64,000 nt of DNA from Candidatus Aalborgicola danicus (GCA_016703945.1 JADJBC010000002.1:124001-188000); one strand, 5' to 3'. Positions 8,380 through 16,794 are shown, counted from the first letter of the stretch. Program-made: numbers and translations. Notes: generated by a model not told the origin, from the letters alone.

Positions 8380-10376
8380 TGTATTCCACAGCATTCCTCG
8401 ACCTCCCCCCTCTGGCCGGCGCATCGGGAACCGTAACCCTCCCAGGCTCCAAGAGTATCTCTAACCGGGTCCTGCTGATGGCCGCACTCTGCCAGGGCAC
8501 GACCACCGTCCACGACCTGCTGGACTCGGACGACACCCGCGTCATGCTGGACGCACTGCGTATGCTGGGCTGCGGGATTCGCCAGGATGGCGCCCGGGTC
8601 GAGATTGACGGCCTCGATGGCACATTGGCTGCGCACAGCGCCAAGCTGTTCCTTGGCAATGCAGGTACCGCCATGCGCCCGTTGACCGCCGCCTTGGCGG
8701 TGTTGGGTGGCGATTTTGAGCTGGGCGGCATTGCGCGCATGCACGAGCGACCGATTGGGGATCTGGTGGATGCCCTGCGACAACTGGGTTGCCAAATCAA
8801 CTACTTGGGTCAGGATGGTTATCCGCCCCTGCGCATCGGTACGCCGGTACTGCGCCTGGATGCACCGATCAAGGTCCGAGGCGATGTGTCCAGCCAGTTT
8901 TTGACGGCCTTGTTGATGGCGCTGCCACTGGTAGCTGCTAAAGATATCGTCATCGACGTGGTGGGCGAACTGATATCCCGACCCTATATCGAAATCACCC
9001 TGAACCTGCTGGCGCGTTTTGGTGTAAAGGTGCAACGCGACGGCTGGCAGCGCTTCACCATTCCCGCTGGTAGCCGCCTGCGCTCGCCGGGTGACATCCA
9101 CGTCGAGGCAGATGCATCATCTGCTAGCTATTTCATAGCGCTTGGCGCAATATCTACGAGGGCTGGAGGCCAGAACAGCATAAAGATATTGGGTGTGGGA
9201 GTCGATTCCATTCAGGGTGACATCCGCTTTATGGAAGCCGCCCAGATGATGGGCGCGAAGATTGAAAGCGGACCGAATTGGCTGCGGGTATCCCGCGGCA
9301 GTTGGCCACTCAAAGCCATAGACCTGGACTGCAACCACATTCCCGACGCTGCGATGACGCTGGCGGTGATGGCCTTGTACGTCGACGGCACCACGACACT
9401 GCGCAACATCGCCAGCTGGCGCGTCAAGGAAACAGACCGCATCGTCGCCATGGCCACCGAGTTGCGCAAACTGGGCGCAACCGTAGTGGAGGGTACAGAC
9501 TTCATCCAGGTGACCCCACCAACCAGCAATGCACATTGGAAACCGGCCAGCGTCCACACCTACGACGACCACCGGGTCGCCATGTGTTTTTCCCTGTCGG
9601 CATTCAATCCGGCGGGTATTCCCGTGCGGATTGAAGATCCCAAATGCGTGGCCAAGACCTTTCCGGACTATTTTGAAGCCCTGTTTTCGGTATCCCACGC
9701 CAAACAGTCGTCAATTCCCGTGATCTGCGTGGACGGCCCCACGGCCTCCGGCAAGGGCACGCTGGCGGTGGTGCTGGCGCAGAAGCTGGGTTACCACTTC
9801 CTGGATTCCGGTTCTCTGTACCGAATCACCGCACTGGCGGCCTTGCGTGCCGGACTGGTACTCGACACCGCCAGCGAAGGCGCCATTGCCAAGCTGGTCA
9901 CCCAGTTGCAGATCCGGTTCATCCACGGCCACGTGTTGCTGGGCGCAGAGGATGTCAGCGAGACCATCCGCACCGAAGAAGCGGGCATGAACGCCTCCAA
10001 GGTATCCGCCCTGCCCCAGGTTCGCACTGCCCTGATTGCCCTGCAGCACGGTTTTCGGCAGCTGCCGGGCCTGGTGGCCGACGGGCGCGACATGGGCACG
10101 GTGATCTTTCCCGATGCCCCACTCAAGGTCTTCCTGACCGCCAGCGCCGAGCGCCGTGCCGAGCGGCGCCATAAGCAGTTGATTTCTAAGGGAATTTCAA
10201 CTACACTCCCATCTCTTCGCGCGGACCTGGAGGCCCGTGACGCCCGGGACTCATCCCGAGCCGTTGCACCGCTCAGATCAGCAGAAGACGCCTGGTTGCT
10301 GGACAACTCGGATTTGACGGTTGAAGAATCGGTTGATCTGGTGTTGGACTGGTGGCAAGGCAAACAGCCTTTTTAA
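8379..10376 (+). CDS. aroA-cmk: Fused EPSP synthase (AroA) - cytidylate kinase (Cmk)
   Basis: This single 665-residue ORF joins two enzymes. Residues 1 to about 440 are 3-phosphoshikimate 1-carboxyvinyltransferase (PGSKSISNRVLLMAAL; LFLGNAGTAMRPLTAAL; TYDDHRVAMCFSL), the sixth shikimate-pathway step and the glyphosate target. Residues about 447-665 are CMP kinase (ICVDGPTASGKGTLAVVLA P-loop; LVADGRDMGTVIFP; RDSSRAVAPL), which phosphorylates (d)CMP. The linker is only a few residues (SHAKQSSI). Adjacent aroA and cmk are usual, and fusion is known in this family. The start ATG 8379 overlaps the tyrA stop. A copy of the dispersed repeat lies in codons 248-267, inside the conserved DASSASYFIALGA region, and lengthens the following loop. 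Confidence 0.94.
   Translation: MYSTAFLDLPPLAGASGTVTLPGSKSISNRVLLMAALCQGTTTVHDLLDSDDTRVMLDALRMLGCGIRQDGARVEIDGLDGTLAAHSAKLFLGNAGTAMRPLTAALAVLGGDFELGGIARMHERPIGDLVDALRQLGCQINYLGQDGYPPLRIGTPVLRLDAPIKVRGDVSSQFLTALLMALPLVAAKDIVIDVVGELISRPYIEITLNLLARFGVKVQRDGWQRFTIPAGSRLRSPGDIHVEADASSASYFIALGAISTRAGGQNSIKILGVGVDSIQGDIRFMEAAQMMGAKIESGPNWLRVSRGSWPLKAIDLDCNHIPDAAMTLAVMALYVDGTTTLRNIASWRVKETDRIVAMATELRKLGATVVEGTDFIQVTPPTSNAHWKPASVHTYDDHRVAMCFSLSAFNPAGIPVRIEDPKCVAKTFPDYFEALFSVSHAKQSSIPVICVDGPTASGKGTLAVVLAQKLGYHFLDSGSLYRITALAALRAGLVLDTASEGAIAKLVTQLQIRFIHGHVLLGAEDVSETIRTEEAGMNASKVSALPQVRTALIALQHGFRQLPGLVADGRDMGTVIFPDAPLKVFLTASAERRAERRHKQLISKGISTTLPSLRADLEARDARDSSRAVAPLRSAEDAWLLDNSDLTVEESVDLVLDWWQGKQPF
9122..9180 (+). 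repeat. Dispersed ~55-bp repeat, copy 2 (inside aroA, translated)
   Basis: TGCTAGCTATTTCATAGC, then GCTTGGCGCAATATC, then TACGAGGGCTGGAGGCCAG follow the repeat pattern. The first half encodes the conserved AroA motif SASYFIALGA, so it may be a chance or selected resemblance. The second half (ISTRAGGQ) is at a loop of variable sequence and matches the repeat's GAGGGCTAGAGGCCA box closely. Confidence 0.55.
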
Positions 10377-10510
10377 ACCGTTTAAAAAGGCTGTTGACAG
10401 GAACGCAAAAGCGCCCGCTTTTGCAAGGTCCATACCGCCCCTCTCGCGCAGCAGCGCACTGGTGGTGTGGTTCAACAACGCAACCCCGCGGTCTTTTGAC
10501 CGCAAAGCAA
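10363..10510 (+). promoter_or_regulatory. rpsA leader with three hairpins
   Basis: The spacer between cmk and rpsA contains three perfect inverted repeats. The first has 15-bp arms with a 3-nt loop at 10363-10395 (AACAGCCTTTTTAAA/TTTAAAAAGGCTGTT) and overlaps the cmk stop. The second has 9-bp arms at 10405-10424 (GCAAAAGCG/CGCTTTTGC). The third has 6-bp arms with a TTTT loop at 10488-10503 (GCGGTC/GACCGC) and ends seven bases before the rpsA ATG. No strong Shine-Dalgarno precedes the ATG. E. coli rpsA is autogenously controlled through a structured, SD-poor leader, so an analogous role is likely. The first hairpin may also attenuate read-through from the aromatic operon. Confidence 0.6.
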
Positions 10511-12193
10511 ATGTCAGAATCTTTCGCAGACCTATTTGAAGAGTCACAAAAACGCTCGGAAACCCGCATCGGTGAAGTCGTTACCGCTGAAGTCGTTCGC
10601 ATCGAACACAACTTCGTCGTGGTCAACGCCGGCCTCAAGTCCGAAGCCTATGTTCCATTGTCCGAATTCAAAAGCGACAAGGGTGAGCTCGAAGTTCAAG
10701 TAGGTGAGTTTGTGTCCGTCGCCATCGTGGCCATGGAAAACGGCTACGGCGACACCATCGTCAGCCGCGACACCGCCAAGCGCCTCGCTTCGTGGATGTC
10801 TCTTGAAAAATCTTTGGAATCCGGCGAATTCGTCACCGGTACCACTTCCGGCAAGGTCAAGGGCGGCCTGACCGTTCTGGTCAATGGCATCCGTGCCTTC
10901 CTGCCAGGCTCATTGGTCGACACACGTCCTACCAAGGATCTGTCTCCGTACGAAAACAAGACCATGGAATTCAAGGTCATCAAGCTGGACCGCAAGCGCA
11001 ACAACGTCGTGTTGTCCCGCCGTGCCGTGGTCGAAGCCTCCATGGGCGAAGAGCGCGCCAAGCTGATGCAGACCCTCAAAGAAGGTTCTGTGGTTCAGGG
11101 CGTGGTCAAGAACATCACCGAATACGGTGCGTTCGTGGACCTGGGCGGTATCGACGGCCTGCTGCACATCACCGACATGGCATGGCGCCGTGTCCGTCAC
11201 CCATCCGAAGTGGTGACCGCTGGTCAAGAAATCACTGCCAAGATCCTGAAATTTGACACCGAGAAAAACCGCGTGTCTCTGGGTCTGAAGCAAATGGGTG
11301 ATGATCCATGGATGGGCGTGAACCGCCGCTACCCCCAGTCGACCCGCATGTTCGGCAAGATCACCAACATTGCCGACTACGGCGCGTTTGTGGAACTCGA
11401 ACCCGGAATCGAAGGCCTGGTCCACGTGTCCGAAATGGACTGGACCAACAAGAACGTTGCACCTTCCAAGATCGTTGCCCTGGGTGACGAAGTCGAAGTC
11501 ATGGTTCTGGAAATCGACGAAGACAAGCGTCGCATCTCCCTGGGCATGAAGCAGTGCAAGGCCAACCCATGGCAAGAGTTCGCACAAAACACCAAGCGCG
11601 GCGACCGCGTCAAGGGCCCGATCAAATCCATCACCGACTTCGGCGTGTTCGTCGGTCTGGCTGCTGGTATCGACGGTCTGGTGCATTTGTCCGACCTGTC
11701 CTGGAACGAAACCGGCGAAGCTGCCGTGCGCGAATTCAAGAAGGGTCAAGAAGTCGAGGCTTTGGTCTTGGCTGTGGACGTGGACCGCGAGCGCATCTCC
11801 CTGGGTATCAAGCAGTTGGATTCCGATCCTTTCACCACCTTCGTGTCGATCAACGACAAGGGCCAGGTTGTGACCGGTAAGGTCAAGACTGTTGATCCCA
11901 AGGGCGCTGAAATCGACCTGGGCGACGACATCATCGGCTACCTGCGCGCTTCCGAAATCAGCCGCGACCGCGTTGAAGACGCTCGCAACGTGCTGAAAGA
12001 AGGCGACGAAGTGACCGCTGTGGTTGTCAATGTGGATCGCAAGACCCGCAACATCCAGTTGTCCATCAAGGCCAAGGACATGGCTGACCAAGGCGAAGCC
12101 ATGGCTGCTTTGAGCCAAGCTTCTGCCCGCGAAAACGCTGGCACCACCAGCCTGGGCGCATTGCTCCGCGCCAAGCTCGACAACAACAACTAA
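10511..12193 (+). CDS. rpsA: 30S ribosomal protein S1
   Basis: This 560-residue protein helps the 30S subunit bind and unfold mRNA. I chose ATG 10511 (MSESFADLFEESQ), the canonical S1 N-terminus; an upstream in-frame extension of 53 codons runs through the structured leader and has no family match. Six S1 (OB-fold) repeats follow, each marked by segments such as EYGAFVDLGGIDGLLHITDM, DYGAFVELEPGIEGLVHVSE and DFGVFVGLAAGIDGLVHLSD. It is the last gene before a terminator at 12257. cmk-rpsA-ihfB is a conserved order in proteobacteria. Confidence 0.97.
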   Translation: MSESFADLFEESQKRSETRIGEVVTAEVVRIEHNFVVVNAGLKSEAYVPLSEFKSDKGELEVQVGEFVSVAIVAMENGYGDTIVSRDTAKRLASWMSLEKSLESGEFVTGTTSGKVKGGLTVLVNGIRAFLPGSLVDTRPTKDLSPYENKTMEFKVIKLDRKRNNVVLSRRAVVEASMGEERAKLMQTLKEGSVVQGVVKNITEYGAFVDLGGIDGLLHITDMAWRRVRHPSEVVTAGQEITAKILKFDTEKNRVSLGLKQMGDDPWMGVNRRYPQSTRMFGKITNIADYGAFVELEPGIEGLVHVSEMDWTNKNVAPSKIVALGDEVEVMVLEIDEDKRRISLGMKQCKANPWQEFAQNTKRGDRVKGPIKSITDFGVFVGLAAGIDGLVHLSDLSWNETGEAAVREFKKGQEVEALVLAVDVDRERISLGIKQLDSDPFTTFVSINDKGQVVTGKVKTVDPKGAEIDLGDDIIGYLRASEISRDRVEDARNVLKEGDEVTAVVVNVDRKTRNIQLSIKAKDMADQGEAMAALSQASARENAGTTSLGALLRAKLDNNN

Positions 12194-12200
12194 TCGGCTG

Positions 12201-12222
12201 GGGACAGAGTTAAATCTGTCCC
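12201..12222. repeat. Inverted repeat downstream of rpsA
   Basis: GGGACAGA-GTTAAA-TCTGTCCC has perfect 8-bp arms starting eight bases after the rpsA stop. The GGGACAGAGTTAA-type palindrome is common in intergenic regions of many proteobacteria. It lacks a following T-run, so it is not the terminator itself. It may stabilise the 3' end or be a REP-like element. Confidence 0.55.
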
Positions 12223-12256
12223 TCACGATTATTTGACATGCTGTTGAATTGAACAG

Positions 12257-12300
12257 ACGGCCGGCGCCCCAAGCGTGTGTTTGGGAACCGGTCGTTTTTT
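12257..12300 (+). terminator. Rho-independent terminator of rpsA
   Basis: ACGGCCGG (12257-12264) pairs with CCGGTCGT (12288-12295), with an inner CCCAA/TTGGG stem, and a run of six T follows. It separates rpsA from ihfB, whose ATG is 26 bases downstream. Confidence 0.75.
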
Positions 12301-12325
12301 CTTGGACTAAAAATACCCTTTTCCC

Positions 12326-12637
12326 ATGACACGCTCCGACCTTGTTGAAGAACTCGCCAACCGTTTTGGCCAGCTCACGCATCGCGATGCCGAATTTGCC
12401 GTCAAGGCCATTCTGGACGCGATGAACGACGCCTTGGTTGCGGGGCACCGGATTGAGATCCGTGGTTTTGGTAGTTTCTCTATCAACCACCGTGCGCCGC
12501 GCATGGGACGCAACCCGCGCAGCGGTGAAAGTGTTGCGATTCCTGAAAAACGCGTTCCACATTTCAAACCAGGCAAGGCCCTGCGTGAATCGGTGGACCA
12601 GCGCACTGCCGAACTTGAAGCCAGCCGCAAGGCCTGA
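12326..12637 (+). CDS. ihfB: Integration host factor subunit beta
   Basis: This 103-residue nucleoid protein pairs with IhfA, bends DNA sharply and assists recombination, replication and sigma-54 promoters. The sequence has the HU/IHF fold: MTRSDLVEELANRFGQL, then IEIRGFGSFSINHRAPRMGR and NPRSGESVAIPEKRVPHFKPG, which are the DNA-binding arm and the proline that intercalates. The slightly extended C-terminus (TAELEASRKA) is common in betaproteobacteria. It follows rpsA as in most relatives and precedes lapA by 34 bases with GGGGAGA upstream of the latter. Confidence 0.96.
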   Translation: MTRSDLVEELANRFGQLTHRDAEFAVKAILDAMNDALVAGHRIEIRGFGSFSINHRAPRMGRNPRSGESVAIPEKRVPHFKPGKALRESVDQRTAELEASRKA

Positions 12638-12671
12638 TGCCTATTAGAATCCCTCGTCACCGGGGAGATCG

Positions 12672-12971
12672 ATGAAACAACTCGCATGGTTCTTGAAGTG
12701 GACGCTGAAGGCGGCCATTTTTTTTACCCTTTTTGCCTTCGCGCTCAACAACCAGCACGACGCCACGGTACGCTTCTTTTTTGGCCAGCAATGGACGGCT
12801 CCCTTGGTTCTGGTAGTCTTGGTTGCATTTGCTGCAGGCCTCCTGATTGGCATCCTGGGCATGGTGCCTCGTTGGTGGCAACATCGCCGAGCTGCCGCGC
12901 TTGCCCGTAAGACCGCTGAATCTCCGGTTGACATGTCTACCGCATCATCCCAGCCGCCCCATGGAATTTGA
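12672..12971 (+). CDS. lapA: LapA-domain inner membrane protein
   Basis: This 99-residue protein has two membrane helices (AAIFFTLFAFAL and VLVVLVAFAAGLLIGILGM) joined by NNQHDATVRFFFGQQW, the hallmark of LapA (DUF1049). It ends with a basic-then-polar cytoplasmic tail. LapA and LapB help coordinate lipopolysaccharide assembly, with LapB controlling LpxC turnover in E. coli. The start ATG 12672 has GGGGAGATCG upstream. The 3' end overlaps lapB by 11 bases, so the two are coupled. Confidence 0.9.
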   Translation: MKQLAWFLKWTLKAAIFFTLFAFALNNQHDATVRFFFGQQWTAPLVLVVLVAFAAGLLIGILGMVPRWWQHRRAAALARKTAESPVDMSTASSQPPHGI

Positions 12972-14118
12972 TTTCAGTCTGGTTTTATTGGTGCTTCCCG
13001 TCGCTTTTGCGCTGGGCTGGCTAGCGTCACGGCTTGATGTACGTCAGCTGCGCATTGACAACCGTCAAGCACCCAAGGCTTACTTCAAGGGGCTTAACTT
13101 CTTGCTCAATGAGCAGCAAGACAAGGCGATTGATGCGTTTATCGAAGCCGTACAAAACGACCCTGACACATCGGAACTGCATTTCGCTTTGGGCAATCTG
13201 TTTCGTCGCCGGGGCGAGTATGAACGTGCCGTGCGTGTACACCAGCACTTGTTATCGCGTGGTGACCTGAGTCTGGATGACCGCCACAGAGCTCAGCATG
13301 CACTGGCGCTAGACTACCTGAAGGCCGGCTTGTTGGACCGTGCGGAAGAGGCGCTTTTGAAACTGGAAGGCACGCGGTTTGAAGCGCAATCACGTTTGGC
13401 CCTGTTGGCCAACTACGAGCGATCCCGCGATTGGGAACATGCCGCGCAGATTGCACAAAAGCTCGAATCGGATGGCCAGGGCAGCTTCAAGGGGCGGCTT
13501 TCGCACTACCTGTGTGAACAGGCCGCAAGCTGTGTCGCCGCAGACAAGAGCTCTCTCGCACTGACCTATCTGGCCCAGGCCATGCATATCGCCCCTGAGG
13601 CACCACGGCCGCGAATGGACCTTGCCCGCATTCAGTTTGATCAGGGCAACGCAACCCTGGCCTGCGACACCCTGACCCAAGCCATCACCGCATCTCCGAG
13701 CGCCATCGCACTGATCGCCCCCGCTTTGGCACGTTATGCCATAGCGGCTGGACAGGGCGCTCGCACCCTGGACCAATTGAAGGCTGTCTATGCCCATACA
13801 CCTAGCCTGGACGTATTGGATGGCATCGTTGCGCTGGAAGCAGCCAGCGGTGCACCAACCGCTACCGCGCGTGAGTGGTATGCGCGCCACCTGGAGAACG
13901 AACCGTCACTGGTAGCCGCAGCCAAATGGATTGCCGGTGAAAAACTGGAGCATGAGCAGTTTCACCCCCAGGTTCAGCGCGCGCTGGACCACGCCGTCAA
14001 GCCCCTGACCCGCTACCGCTGCGCCGCCTGCGGTTTTGAGGCCAAACAACATTTTTGGCAGTGCCCCGGCTGCCAGGCCTGGGACAGTTATCCCGCCCGT
14101 CGTGTAGAAGAACTATGA
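12961..14118 (+). CDS. lapB: Lipopolysaccharide assembly protein LapB (TPR / rubredoxin-like)
   Basis: This 385-residue protein starts with a membrane anchor (FSLVLLVLPVAFALGWLASR), continues as a series of TPR helices, and ends with a rubredoxin-like metal knuckle, YRCAACGFEAKQHFWQCPGCQ (CxxC...CxxC). LapB is an inner-membrane adaptor that presents LpxC to FtsH and so sets the balance between LPS and phospholipid. I set the start at ATG 12961 (MEFDFSLVL) because it restores the anchor; a longer frame would be an artefact of the lapA overlap. The stop overlaps the rfaE1 start by four bases (ATGA), which ties LPS control to heptose synthesis. Confidence 0.94.
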   Translation: MEFDFSLVLLVLPVAFALGWLASRLDVRQLRIDNRQAPKAYFKGLNFLLNEQQDKAIDAFIEAVQNDPDTSELHFALGNLFRRRGEYERAVRVHQHLLSRGDLSLDDRHRAQHALALDYLKAGLLDRAEEALLKLEGTRFEAQSRLALLANYERSRDWEHAAQIAQKLESDGQGSFKGRLSHYLCEQAASCVAADKSSLALTYLAQAMHIAPEAPRPRMDLARIQFDQGNATLACDTLTQAITASPSAIALIAPALARYAIAAGQGARTLDQLKAVYAHTPSLDVLDGIVALEAASGAPTATAREWYARHLENEPSLVAAAKWIAGEKLEHEQFHPQVQRALDHAVKPLTRYRCAACGFEAKQHFWQCPGCQAWDSYPARRVEEL

Positions 14119-15051
14119 ACATTTCCAAAGAACAAATGGCCACCGCTCAGGTGTTGGTAGTGGGCGACGTGATGCTCGACCGGTACTGGTACGGCGCGGT
14201 AGACCGTATCTCGCCCGAGGCCCCAGTGCCGGTGGTGCGCATCACGCGTGAAGAAGAGCGCAGCGGCGGCGCCGCCAATGTGGCTTACAACGTTGTCACA
14301 TTGGGTGCGCACGCATCATTGCTCACCGTGGTGGGCGATGACGAAGCCAGCCACAAACTCGAAGCCCTGGTCGCCAAAACCGGCATCGAGCCCCATTTTG
14401 GGCGTGATGCAGACCTCAAAACCACGGTCAAACTACGGGTGATCGGACGTCAGCAGCAACTGCTGCGCCTGGACTTTGAAAACACCCCCAAGAACGAACT
14501 GCTGGCATCACAAACCGCGGCGTTTGAACATTTACTGCCCTCGCACGGGGCTGTGCTTTTTTCTGACTATGGCAAGGGTGGCCTGCGACACATCACCGAT
14601 ATGATTGCCCGCGCCCGCGAGGTCGGCAAACCCATTCTGGTTGACCCCAAAAGGCAGTGATTTTTCACGCTACAGGGACGCCACCGTCATTACACCCAAC
14701 CGGGCCGAGTTGCAGCAGGTCATCGGTGTTTGGCGTGATGAATCCGAGCTGCGCACCAAGGTGCAAGCCCTGCGTCAACAGTTCAATATGCAAGCCATTT
14801 TGCTGACACGCAGCGAAGAAGGAATGACCTTGTTTGACGCTGACGGTGAACTGCATGTCAGCGCACAGGCCCGCGAAGTATTTGACGTCACAGGTGCCGG
14901 TGACACGGTAATTGCCACCATGGCCTCTCTGGTGGCCGCAGGTATGGGCCTGCGCGACGCCGTGCCCATCGCCAACCAGGCCGGCGGTGTCGTCGTCGGC
15001 AAGTTCGGCACCGCGACCGTCAGCTACGACGAACTGTTTGGCATTCATTAA
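14115..15051 (+). CDS. rfaE1: D-glycero-beta-D-manno-heptose-7-phosphate kinase RfaE1 (frameshifted)
   Basis: The PfkB-family kinase phosphorylates heptose-7-phosphate at C1 for the LPS core. Codons from 14115 give MNISKEQMATAQ, GDVMLDRYWYG and GGAANVAYNV. The frame then stops at about 14658, but shifting it restores GSDFSRYRDATVITPNRAEL and the catalytic DVTGAGDTVIATMA up to the stop at 15051. The break falls in CCCCAAAAGG (A-run 14649-14652), where three A rather than four would read VDPKGSDFS. Everything else is conserved, so a homopolymer error is more likely than a true mutation. No cytidylyltransferase (RfaE2) domain is fused. It sits between lapB and hldD. Confidence 0.88.
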
Positions 15052-15064
15052 AGAGAGGACACGC

Positions 15065-16084
15065 ATGACCCGCATCGTTGTGACCGGCGCTGCCGGCTTT
15101 ATTGGCAGCAACATCATCAAGGGCCTGAACGCCCGTGGCATTGACGACATCATTGCCGTGGATGACCTCCAGCAAGGGGACAAATTTCGCAATCTGGCCT
15201 CTCTGCGTATTTCGGACTACGTCGACGCGCAGACCTTTTATGACGCCTTTGCCAGTGGGGCCTATGGCCAGATTGAAGCCGTGTTCCACGAAGGCGCCTG
15301 TAGCGACACCATGGAGCTGGACGGCAAGTACATGATGGGCAACAACTACACCTTGTCCTGCCATCTGTTTCATGCCTGTCAAAAGCGTGGTGCACGGCTT
15401 TTGTATGCTTCGTCCGCCGCCACCTACGGTGGGTCGGACACGTTTCGTGAAGAACCCGCTTTCGAGCGCCCGCTCAATGTTTATGGCTACTCCAAGCTCT
15501 TGTTTGACCAGCGCATGCGTCGCGAATGTGGCACCGACTTTCAGCGCACCAAGGCCGGCATTACCCACCAGATCGTAGGCTTTCGATACTTCAACGTTTA
15601 TGGCCCTCATGAACAACACAAAGGCCGCATGGCCAGCGTGGCCTTCCATCAGTTCAACCAGTTTCAGGCCGATGGAAAAGTGAAGTTGTTTGGAGCTTAC
15701 GGCGGCTACCCTGCTGGCGGTCAAATGCGGGATTTTGTTTTCATTGACGACGTGGTAGCGGTCAACCTCTGGTTTTTTGACCACCCAAAAGAGTCCGGCA
15801 TCTACAACCTGGGCACCGGGCATGCACAGCCGTTCAACGATATCGCCATCACCGTGGTCAATACCTTGCGGGAACAACGGGGTGACAGTGCGCTTACGCT
15901 GGATCAGGCGGTAAGCGGTGGCCTGATCGAATACATTGCGTTCCCCGAGGCTTTGCGCGGCAAGTACCAAAGTTACACGCAGGCTGATCTCACCGCGCTG
16001 CGCAGCACGGGCTGCGCCCACGTTTTTTCGAATGTGCAACAGGGCGTACGCCAGTATGTTCAGGCGTTGTCGACACCAGGCTAA
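15065..16084 (+). CDS. hldD: ADP-glyceromanno-heptose 6-epimerase
   Basis: This 339-residue extended short-chain dehydrogenase inverts C6 of ADP-D-glycero-D-manno-heptose to give the L-glycero form used in the LPS inner core. The NAD(P) motif VTGAAGFIGSNIIKGLN opens the protein. ASSAATYGGS and the catalytic NVYGYSKLLFDQ (YxxxK) follow, as does FRYFNVYGPHE. The start ATG 15065 is preceded by AGAGAGGA. It lies 13 bases after rfaE1, forming the last step of a lapA-lapB-rfaE1-hldD LPS group. Confidence 0.95.
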   Translation: MTRIVVTGAAGFIGSNIIKGLNARGIDDIIAVDDLQQGDKFRNLASLRISDYVDAQTFYDAFASGAYGQIEAVFHEGACSDTMELDGKYMMGNNYTLSCHLFHACQKRGARLLYASSAATYGGSDTFREEPAFERPLNVYGYSKLLFDQRMRRECGTDFQRTKAGITHQIVGFRYFNVYGPHEQHKGRMASVAFHQFNQFQADGKVKLFGAYGGYPAGGQMRDFVFIDDVVAVNLWFFDHPKESGIYNLGTGHAQPFNDIAITVVNTLREQRGDSALTLDQAVSGGLIEYIAFPEALRGKYQSYTQADLTALRSTGCAHVFSNVQQGVRQYVQALSTPG

Positions 16085-16165
16085 CCGCTGCAATTGAGGG
16101 TTTGCACTGATCTTGCGGTGCACTCAGTGCGTCAACGCCGAGGATCGGACAGGCGTTGAGCATGG

Positions 16166-16185
16166 GACACCAAACGGTTGGTGTC
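16166..16185. repeat. Inverted repeat between hldD and the ComEA-like gene
   Basis: GACACCAA-ACGG-TTGGTGTC has perfect 8-bp arms with a 4-nt loop. It lies 81 bases after the hldD stop and 33 bases before the next ATG. There is no T-run, so it may be a weak terminator, a leader hairpin or an operator. Confidence 0.45.
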
Positions 16186-16217
16186 ACTCTTAGCCCCACA
16201 CCCAGAAGGAACTCCTC

Positions 16218-16748
16218 ATGTTAAAAAAGCTTTTTGCGATCATGACCATGCTTTACGCGGCGGTCGCATTCGCGGCGGTCGATGTCAACAAAGCCACAGC
16301 AGCTGAACTCGATGGCATTAAAGGCATTGGCCCAGGCATTTCCACGAAGATTCTGGACGAACGCAAAAAAGGCAGTTTCAAGGATTGGAATGATTTCGTT
16401 GAGCGGGTTAAAGGTGTGGGCGATGGCAACGCTGCCAAGTTCTCCGCTGAAGGACTGACCGTCAACGGCGCAAGCTTCAAGGGTGCCGCTCCAGCACCTG
16501 CTGCCAAGGCCGACAGCAAGCCTGCAGTTGCGGCAACTGCTGCACCGGCAGCGGCTCCTGCTGCCAAGGAAGAAAAGAAAGATCCCAAAGCCGAAGCCAA
16601 GATGAAAGCCGAGGAAGCGAAGAAGGCCAAGGCTGAAGAAAAGGCTAAGAAGGCCGAAGAAAAAGCGAAGAAAGCTGAAGAGGCCAAAGCCAAGAAGGAA
16701 GCCAAAGCCGCAGCCCCCAAAGAGCCCGCCAGCGCAACCAAAAAATAG
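16218..16748 (+). CDS. ComEA-like helix-hairpin-helix protein with Lys/Ala/Glu-rich tail
   Basis: This 176-residue protein has a signal peptide (MLKKLFAIMTMLYAAVAFAA), then a ComEA-type helix-hairpin-helix domain at residues 21-85 (VDVNKATAAELDGIKGIGPG). That domain binds DNA non-specifically and in naturally competent bacteria pulls DNA into the periplasm. From residue about 90 the tail is an Ala-Pro linker and then a highly charged KAEEKAKKAEE-type repeat of about 70 residues, probably a single long helix or disordered arm. The tail is unusual for ComEA. It has GGAAC just upstream of ATG 16218 and its own terminator downstream. Other competence genes are not in the window. Confidence 0.8.
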   Translation: MLKKLFAIMTMLYAAVAFAAVDVNKATAAELDGIKGIGPGISTKILDERKKGSFKDWNDFVERVKGVGDGNAAKFSAEGLTVNGASFKGAAPAPAAKADSKPAVAATAAPAAAPAAKEEKKDPKAEAKMKAEEAKKAKAEEKAKKAEEKAKKAEEAKAKKEAKAAAPKEPASATKK

Positions 16749-16768
16749 TCGGCACTTGCCGCCGCTGC

Positions 16769-16794
16769 AAAAAACCCGCTTTGGCGGGTCTTTT
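16769..16794 (+). terminator. Rho-independent terminator after the ComEA-like gene
   Basis: CCCGC-TTTG-GCGGG (16775-16788) is preceded by AAAAAA and followed by TCTTTTG. It closes the plus-strand core block. From here to 16964 (about 170 bases) I see no supportable gene. cysM, which I would expect next in relatives, is absent. Confidence 0.75.

Noticed and set aside
14649..14652. Phase variation of rfaE1 through the A-run
   Set aside because: A run of four A is too short for strand-slippage switching, and similar one-base faults occur in unrelated genes of the window.
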